The notes under the pieces were generated by a model. It was not told the origin of the DNA and did no database searches. It worked only from the letters and a program-made list of their open reading frames with translations. Positions 56,881 through 64,000 of a stretch of DNA of 64,000 bases are shown in pieces. The position numbers and the translations under genes were made by a program. The stretch's first letter is position 1. Each line of letters opens with the position of its first letter. The DNA is from Malachius bipustulatus (lineage: Eukaryota > Arthropoda > Insecta > Coleoptera > Melyridae): positions 7,386,268 through 7,450,267 of the forward strand of contig OU342639.1 of NCBI GenBank assembly GCA_910589415.1. Reading direction: 5' to 3'.

Positions 56881-57500
56881 ATAAATTTTGTAAATTAGCC
56901 AGAATCCAACTTTGAGTATAAAACCGCCTTTTGCTGTACGTACATACTTTATACTGTCATATAATATTCCTTTTTATTATGTTTTTTATAGCTTGATGCT
57001 TGGTGTATTTGTTTGTTAAATTTTTCTTTTTGTCTACAATAATTAGGTATTAAGTATCCTATGTGCACTATCCGCTCGTTGACACCCATATGATTCCGTG
57101 GTCCTGTCTTGTCTAGCGTAAAAGTCGTCTTAATGGACCCCTAGACGCGTTGTGATCATTGTCGAACCCCGATCCCTGCTCCCAAGATAATTTAGAAAAA
57201 AAAATATATGAAAAAAAAGACTAAAAAAAATAATTAAAATAATTTAAAAAAAAATTAAAAAAAAAGTAATAATAATAAAAAATAAAGAAAAAAAAAACAA
57301 AAAAAACCGCCAATTGCATATATCTTCACTGTATTAAACGTTGTAATTTTCCTTTGTAAGTGAGCCCGACTCCACCAAATCTATCTTTCAAAAATTTGTC
57401 AGGTCAGGTCAGGTTTTGCTTTTGAGTTGCCAAAAGTCTGTGGCTGATGGAGCGAGCGTTCCAATGCCAAAAAATTTCACATACATACATACATACAAAA
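56881..57500 (+). repeat. A-rich tract and non-LTR-like 3' tail with (CATA)n
   Basis: Bases 57190-57306 are almost only A and T (long A runs). Bases 57380-57500 include AGGTCAGGTCAGG and end GCCAAAAAATTTCACATAC followed by CATA units (57483-57498), as seen at 3' ends of some insect non-LTR elements. No coding part precedes it, so only a truncated end would remain. Confidence 0.4.
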
Positions 57501-57894
57501 ATGAGATTTTTTCTTGAAAATTGAAGCCGGTTTATTTGAATTACAATAGAAGTTTATTTCATTTACCTACTCAGAAAAGCAACTTTGTTTTTTTTATTTA
57601 CCTTTGCTATTTATTGAGCAGCTAAATAAATCGGATTTTTTTCTCAACTGTTTCTAATTTCCTTCGACTTTGAAGGAATTTCAAGAAAACATGAATATAT
57701 GTACCTATTTCTAGCGAGGAGAATTATTTCACCTAGACCCAAACTGAAATGAAAACAAGATGTATCTACCTATGTCATCGATGCCCAGAAACACTAATCG
57801 GTAGGTGCCATCAGTCCTGAACTAATAAAAGGGCGAGCCTGTAGAAATTATATTAGTTCCACGAATATGCTTAATTATAACCTTTATGCCACTT

Positions 57895-58034
57895 TAATAG
57901 TATATTATGCAACGAACTTATAATGAAGGCTATTAATACGTGAGTATGATGGTTAAGATACGAGCCGTAGGCGAGTGTCTTAACCATCATAAGAGCGTAT
58001 TAATTGCCATTATCTGCGAGTTCCATACACTATT
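57895..58034. repeat. Palindromic element with a ~96-nt hairpin
   Basis: The core hairpin spans about 57920-58015. Stem parts pair as ATTAATACG/CGTATTAAT, ATGATGGTTAAGA/TCTTAACCATCAT and GCC-GTA-GGC at the tip, with a symmetric 5 x 5 internal loop. Weaker pairing continues out to AATAGT/ACTATT at 57896 and 58029. It could be a very small MITE or an RNA hairpin; transcription is unknown. Confidence 0.65.
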
Positions 58035-58673
58035 TTTTCTACAACCCTTTTTTATTTCATAGAAAAGATTAAAAAATTATATATTGAAACAATGACCCGT
58101 GTACAATTGCGGATCATTGAGGTTAAGATAGGTTGCTTACGCATATTACCAAATTGTCTCTTCGTCGCTAAGATTATTCTGCTGAGACATGTTTTAGTAT
58201 CAAGTTTAAAGAGCACTACTCACTACTGCGTAATTTTTATCATGCGAAGTTCGAATTCCGAATTTTACGCTTTGATTTTGAGATTAATAATAATTTTAAT
58301 AACATTGACAGCCAAATAATTACGATATTGTTTACCTGCGCAACGCGACGGTCGCAGCGTTGCCGCTTTGAATACTATCACGGAGCTCTACGAATGATAT
58401 AATACTTTATCTTCTTATCTTTTACACGATATACCTACCTATCAAATTAATTAAGGTAACATAAAATATTGATAAATTTTCTTTGAATGTTACTTATGTT
58501 CTAAATTAAATAAACGCTCAGAATTTTTTTTCAGAAATACAGAACTTATATCGCAAGGCAATTTTTGTCGTGAGTATGACAACTCTGCGACTTCGGTTGG
58601 TTTGGACCGACCCGATTGTGAGCGAAAAGGGACCGATTCGATTGCAAATGCTCCTCTGCCATCGGATAGCTTG

Positions 58674-58726
58674 ACCAGTGCTTTAATGAAAATTTGTATC
58701 TTAATGAGACCCATTAAAGCACTGGT
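58674..58726. repeat. 15-bp perfect hairpin stem, 23-nt loop
   Basis: ACCAGTGCTTTAATG (58674-58688) pairs with CATTAAAGCACTGGT (58712-58726). It is too short for a classical pre-miRNA. It lies within a short minus-strand frame of unknown meaning. Confidence 0.5.
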
Positions 58727-58759
58727 GATTCATTTTTAATATGCATAGTAAAGGTTGGG

Positions 58760-60775
58760 AGTAGAAAAAATGCTTTTTATTACAAATTTTTATCTTTTTT
58801 AAGCGCTTATTTTATTGTTTTTATCCGCGCTCTACAAATGACCGATCTGGAGATAACATTACCTAACACTGAATACTCGTTGTTAGGATTTAATAAACTA
58901 ACACGAAACTAGATTTCAAAAGAGGTAAGTAAGATAGAAAACGGTATATACTTCTTATACTCCATACGCGTAATTACTTGACCATGCAGGCCAGAGTAGA
59001 CGCGTAAGCAATTGAACGGTCCCCTACTTCGTGACCCTTCTGATGGTCTCCTGAAATAAGAAATATATATATTTTTTATTATTGGGCCTCGGGAAAAAAG
59101 CAGAAAACAAAAAGAGTTCAGGCGATCTCTTTCTTTTTGTAAACGCTTTACCAACATCGTTCATTCTACCTGTGGTGAAGCTTCATCCCATTCCGATTAA
59201 AAATGCCATAAAGATTTTGAAATTGCATCAGGTGACAAATTGATGTATTTTAAAATTTGGTAAAAATTATGTTGGAATTAAGGAAAGAAATGCTGTTGGT
59301 AATTAGTAGGGGTAACAATCTCACTTTAATTAATCTATAAATAATATAAACGAAATTCGAGTTTGTTAGGATTTAAAAAACTTCCGCATTCTGGAAATAC
59401 GCAGCGCTAAATGCGCGGAGTCTTACATCAGAACTGTCAAAGAAGAGATTTGAAATTTCTCTAAACAAACAAACTCTTGTTTAATTAAGGTCACAATTCG
59501 CCCATACCCTTGATTCCGTGCCCGACGTCGGCACGCAAAGGAAGGGTTATGTGATAATCAGTTTACTCATGTCTGTTTGTTTACGGTTACAACTTTTAAC
59601 TTAAATCAATACACAGATCCTGATCAAACAAAAACTAGAATGATACTTGAAATGTAGAGTGTCCTGGATTTATTTTATGCAAAAGAAAAATAAGAAGTGC
59701 CATCCATGATTTTGTACAATTAAAAGAGTGAACCAAGTAGAAATGTTCAAGCCCAGGAAACAAATGCAAATCAATCTAACTTTCAAAAATTCGTCAATGT
59801 AACCTGGAAATTACGCGTCACTTATCTACTATAACGTCAGTTCACGTCCTGTTGTTTTATACTTTATATTTTTCAAGTTGTTTGGTGCAAAAATATGTTT
59901 TAAAAATTTTTCATAGGCGCCTTTCGCGCAAGACGAAACACACTTAAATATTTCCTGCTAAGTTTCAGTTAAGACTATGAGTTCTGGTACAATAATTTTG
60001 ATAAAAAACGAGGCGTTTCTGCAAAACATTTCTAAACCAGGCTTTTTCCATTTTTTTCTGCACACCTCTCTCTTTTTTATGCGAGGGGTAAAAGGACCAA
60101 GGATTTTTAATAATCTGTACAAACAAGTGGGATATTTAAGAAGTTGTAAAAGCTGATATTTATGAAAAATTGAAAAACGTTTATTAACCCGGTAGTATTA
60201 TAAAGGTATGCCATATTTCTAAGCATTTTTTAGTAACTCGACACTTCTAGAATCCATTTACAACTATAGTTTTAGTCACGAATGTTCAAATAATTACATC
60301 TACTGCCTCATATTTACAGACCCCTTGAAGTCTGTATTTGAAGCCTTTAGTCAACATCTCAAAGCTGCCAAAATAGATACATTTCAACAAAACAGTCAGA
60401 AAAAATAGAGCGCTAAGTTTGAATACATATACCTTTCCTTATAGGTACTATACGAGCCCACTACACAGCCTTTATTTCGAGTTTATTACCACGTACAGAC
60501 CAGGCTCTGTAACGATCTGAACCCTCAGGATAGGGCTGGATTGTGAATGACAATTTGTTAGTTTCTGCGTATAGAAATAACCCTACCGCCAACCCCATAT
60601 TCCCTTGCGAATATAATTTTCTGCATTGCCACAGTTAAGGTTGTGGCATTGCTTGTGGATTTCGAAAGCCGGGTCTCCATTGTGCTCTGCAGTGTGTAAA
60701 TTGTCATGGACAATGTTGTTTAAAGGAATTTTAACTTAGTTTCTTGTCTACCTGTCTGTATGTCTACCTGCTGTT
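58760..60775. other. No recognisable gene
   Basis: Short open frames only; no terminal repeats or splice-flanked coding segments recognised. Confidence 0.45.
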
Positions 60776-60909
60776 AGTGTATTTTTTAACAAAAAATACA
60801 CTATTGAGGACGACATCACTTTCCAAAAATCACCCAAACTCATCAAATGTCCACCGATCATGACCCCCAGATTACGAAAAAGTGGTTTTCCAAAATTCAC
60901 CTGCCCACG

Positions 60910-60941
<32 letters not shown>

Positions 60942-61310
60942 ATTTATATATATATTTATTTATTTCTCCAAAATCACGATTTTTCGATTTTCAAAACGCT
61001 CCTGTAGCTTTATCTTTCAAGATTAGTGAACGAAATTTTGGATTCTTGTAAAGCTTTGGAATGACTTTAGATTTTCGTTGAAAAAATTTCCAAAAGTCAC
61101 GTTACTTCTACAGGGTGTCCTTTCAAAATTCCATACATCCGGACTTTGAGGCACGGTTTCTGGCCACAGTTTTCAATTTAGGGGGCTGAAATTTTTGTGA
61201 GAGTAAGATGTCCACAAGGAGTGGTCTGGTATTGCACTTGAGCAAAATCCGCCGAGCCGTTTCAAAATGGCGGCTATTTTAATTTTTTGGAAAATTGACT
61301 ATTTTTGAAT
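60776..61310. repeat. Dispersed repeat copy B (pairs with 25645-26030)
   Basis: It opens with the hairpin AGTGTATTTTTT-AAC-AAAAAATACACT followed by ATTGAGGACGACATC, then AAATCACCCAAACTCATC, ACGAAAAAGTGGTTTTCCA and TTTCAAAATGGCGGC in the same order as copy A. A (TA)n-rich microsatellite (60907-60961) interrupts it, and a CTACAGGGTGTCC word lies at about 61110. Confidence 0.7.
60907..60961. repeat. (TA)n/(TATT) microsatellite
   Basis: An uninterrupted run of TA and TATT units, about 55 bp, inside repeat copy B. Confidence 0.9.
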
Positions 61311-64000
61311 CCCTGTATGAGCAAGATGGCAAAAAAACTTTGAAATAAAATTAACAGGATTTGAAGAAAATTATTGGAAATTTGAGTTAATTCAATAAAA
61401 TTAGCATATTTTCCATTAATAAGCCAGTGTCGTGGGTAGGAAAAAGGGTGAAAATGTGTCAATTCTATAACCGTTTATGAGTCCATTTTTGAAGAAGTTG
61501 AACCGAAATTTTCCTTTTTTTTTTGCTTTAACATATAATTTGATGTCTTAGCTTCAATTCGCCTCGATTAATGTAGCACTTTAAACGAAAAACAAAAAAG
61601 TTTTTCGCTTGTGCAAAATTAGCTTACACTTATATAAAATTATTAAATCAATGAAAGGGTTCGCAATTTCTTTTTTATTTTTTTCCACATTCAATTATGA
61701 ATGGTTCTGAAAATTAGAAGAGCAAACGCAACAACAATTAAATCACCTACATGCAGGTGAAAAAAGTATTCAAATTGGTTTTTTAATAACAAAGATACGA
61801 CCAGTTTAAAAAATAAAATTTGTAGGTGTGTAATAGGTACCTGACGTACTACATATACCTATCTACGCGATCAACACTACAAACTCGAAACCCACTGTTG
61901 TTCAGTTCATTACACCGATGTTTAGTAAACTGTTGGTGTGGGTTCGAAACCACGAGATGGTATAATTCTTTTTTTTTTGGTAGGTAGGTGGAGTTTTCCC
62001 AAAAAAAATCAGATTATTTTTTCATTATATTCATTATAAAAAAAAAAATAGGAAGAAAATATTTATTATTGAATCGCATAAAAATACACTATTTCTGCGA
62101 TTGATGCGCAAGAAGGTTTTTAACTCTTGCAATCGACTTTAAACTAACTTCCCGAAGCGATAAAGATTTGAAACTTTAAATATAGCTCAGAACTGGATGA
62201 CAATTCAATACTAACTCGCTTTGTCGGCAAAAATTTTGTAAAATCACAAGCACCAATAAGAGATCGTGTGGGCGAAGCCAGCTACAGCGGGGAGAGTTCT
62301 GCAGCTCGAACTAAAAATTTTACACACCCAAAACCAAAATAAAGAATGTAATAAAAAGTTATTACACCACGTTTTCATTTTGTACACCACGAAATTTTTG
62401 TCAGCTTTTTTCGTACAATTTTTATACCAAATAACTAACAACTGATTAACTTTTATGTAGAAATAACTAGGAGACGTCCTTCGTGATCAAATTCCGCTCT
62501 GATATCGTTGACACTTCCACTTAGGTAATTAGAAAGAAAAGTGTCAGAATTTAAAAAAAAAATGGTACAATTAATTCATTTTATTACAGATTAATTAATA
62601 TGGCCCAGGCGTAGTTGGCCTAGATGTGCTTTGGTAGATTTCATTTACTATAGTAGATCACTGAAAGTTCTCCTTTTCCAAATCAAGGAAATACCTCAAT
62701 GAAATCGTTTGTTGCGCTTTTTACTCAGACCATTAAATACAGAAGAAACAAAATAAGCAATAAAAGAATTAAAGCTTCTTGTAGAAGCTCAAGTCAAGCT
62801 GATGCAATGAGACTTTACACATTGCTACTGTCGCTCTGCACTCGACGAGATTACCCGTTGACGGAGCAACAGCGTAACCGGTGAAACAAAATAGCCTCCG
62901 GAGTCACATTATTTCCAAACGATCACAATCCAACGTAATAAGTCAATGACTCAAGTGGAACTCAAAATACTAATTTTTCGGAATTTCTATTTGTCAAAGT
63001 AAACTCTTGGTACTCTGTATATATGATGTCTTCTTACGAAATTTCGTTTCTGAGAGTAGCAGTAAGGAAGAGTAGAGCAATTTATGTCATATAAAATCCT
63101 GGCTGTTACCGATATTTATCACTTTTAGTGCCTCTTCAAGAGTTTCCGAAATTCGGAAACCAAAACTTTTCGATTTGAAATCACACTCGACGTGTCGATC
63201 TGAAGAGGGCACTGACATAAAAGGATAATATATCTGGTAAACATTCATATTTTGTATTTGTATAGGAGCAATCTGATAGTGGCACCATAAAACACATTAA
63301 GTGGTCACTCCCAACATAAAAGGATAAAATAACACGGGCATAAAGTGGAAAAGAACTGCTTCTTCGATCTGAATCGATTCTGTAATCTGTTCTGAGAGGT
63401 TTTACCTCATACTTTCGCTGTCGCTTGTATGCAGTTCACTCGTCTGTTCTCTCAGAGTCCCGATTGTTGTTTTCCTTTCCTTCCTGTCTTTCCCCTTTTC
63501 TGTCCTGCTATCGACTTCCCTTTCTCCCTCTTAACGACATCTATACGCGATTATAAACTGTATCAGCGAGGATAGCAATCGTACGCCGGAAAATAGAGAA
63601 GTAACGACTGCCATATGTCATTAAAGTTCAATATAGAGAGATTCGTTTTCCACATTATTTGATGCAAGAAACTTTTTTTCAATCACTAACGGTATCTTTT
63701 GTTTTATAACTTTTAAGAAAGACATTGTCTAAATTAATATATTGAAAACGTTAAATTTTTTTATCTTTCTGTAACTGAAACGGTCTGTCAACTATAGCGG
63801 TATGTTAATAATTATTGTCACTATAATAATAATTAAATTTAAGCGTAAAGAAAAATGAATGAAACAGCATGTTAAATTACAGAGCCAACAAAAGTTCAGT
63901 TATTAATATAGTCGTTCGTGAAGATTGTGACGTTTGGATGAAAAATAAATTCCATTTGTGTTAAGTATTATAACGAATAAGTTTTTTTCTCTGGCATCGG
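61311..64000. other. No recognisable gene
   Basis: AT-rich sequence with short frames only. A B-box-like GGTTCGAAACC at about 61941 lacks a convincing A box or cloverleaf. The remainder to the window end shows nothing I can name. Confidence 0.45.

Noticed and set aside
56627..56881. 84-codon minus-strand frame
   Set aside because: It is antisense to the hAT-like remnant.
61900..61960. tRNA or tRNA-derived SINE at GGTTCGAAACC
   Set aside because: Only a B-box-like word is present; no A box, acceptor stem or cloverleaf could be built.

Overview
The window reads as AT-rich nuclear DNA of an insect (order not resolvable; a beetle or a hemipteran would fit). Exactly one host coding segment is recognisable: a 107-nt minus-strand exon (21819-21925) with clean splice sites, encoding the start of the first Ig domain of a DIP/lachesin-type cell-surface protein (Dpr-interacting protein family). 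Such genes have very long introns, so most of the window is probably intronic and has been filled by transposable elements. There is no tRNA, rRNA, CRISPR array or bacterial-type operon that I can support.

Layout. 1-6.6 kb: repeat fragment, a tripartite foldback element (1533-2716), a small MITE, and unrecognised DNA. 6.8-14.9 kb: two CR1/Jockey-group non-LTR retrotransposons facing each other. The first (+, 6833-10718) is decayed. The second (-, 10718-14874) looks full length and open, and seems to have landed inside the (ATT)n tail of the first. 18.1-20.9 kb: a decayed IS630/Tc1/mariner-type transposon with ~700-bp inverted ends. 21.8-24.3 kb: host exon and two foldback MITEs. 27.7-32.7 kb: a DIRS-like tyrosine-recombinase retrotransposon with inverted terminal repeats, an internal complementary region, a spliced gag and an intact recombinase, but with the reverse-transcriptase core deleted. 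34.0-38.0 kb: a probable LTR with a primer-binding site, then a 5'-truncated non-LTR element. 38.2-46.3 kb: MITEs, a retrotransposon fragment, a 1.2-kb near-perfect palindrome, and a stretch with five copies of TGACAGCTGTCA. 50.6-53.4 kb: a second mariner-type transposon whose 351-aa transposase is open once a 58-nt intron is removed. 56.3-57.5 kb: hAT-like transposase remnant and a retrotransposon-like 3' tail. The remainder is mostly featureless apart from hairpins, simple repeats and a dispersed repeat.

The elements do not form one system. They are successive colonisations: non-LTR elements copying by target-primed reverse transcription, a DIRS element integrating a circle through its recombinase, and cut-and-paste elements with many non-autonomous derivatives that duplicate TA and mostly begin CAGGGT. 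The most unusual points are the complete DIRS architecture with a 3-bp AAT overlap in its internal complementary region, the single in-frame UAG joining gag-like and endonuclease/RT frames in the intact non-LTR element with no AUG ahead of the endonuclease, the intron-borne hairpin repeat array in the DIRS gag, and the array of palindromic TALE-homeodomain-like sites.
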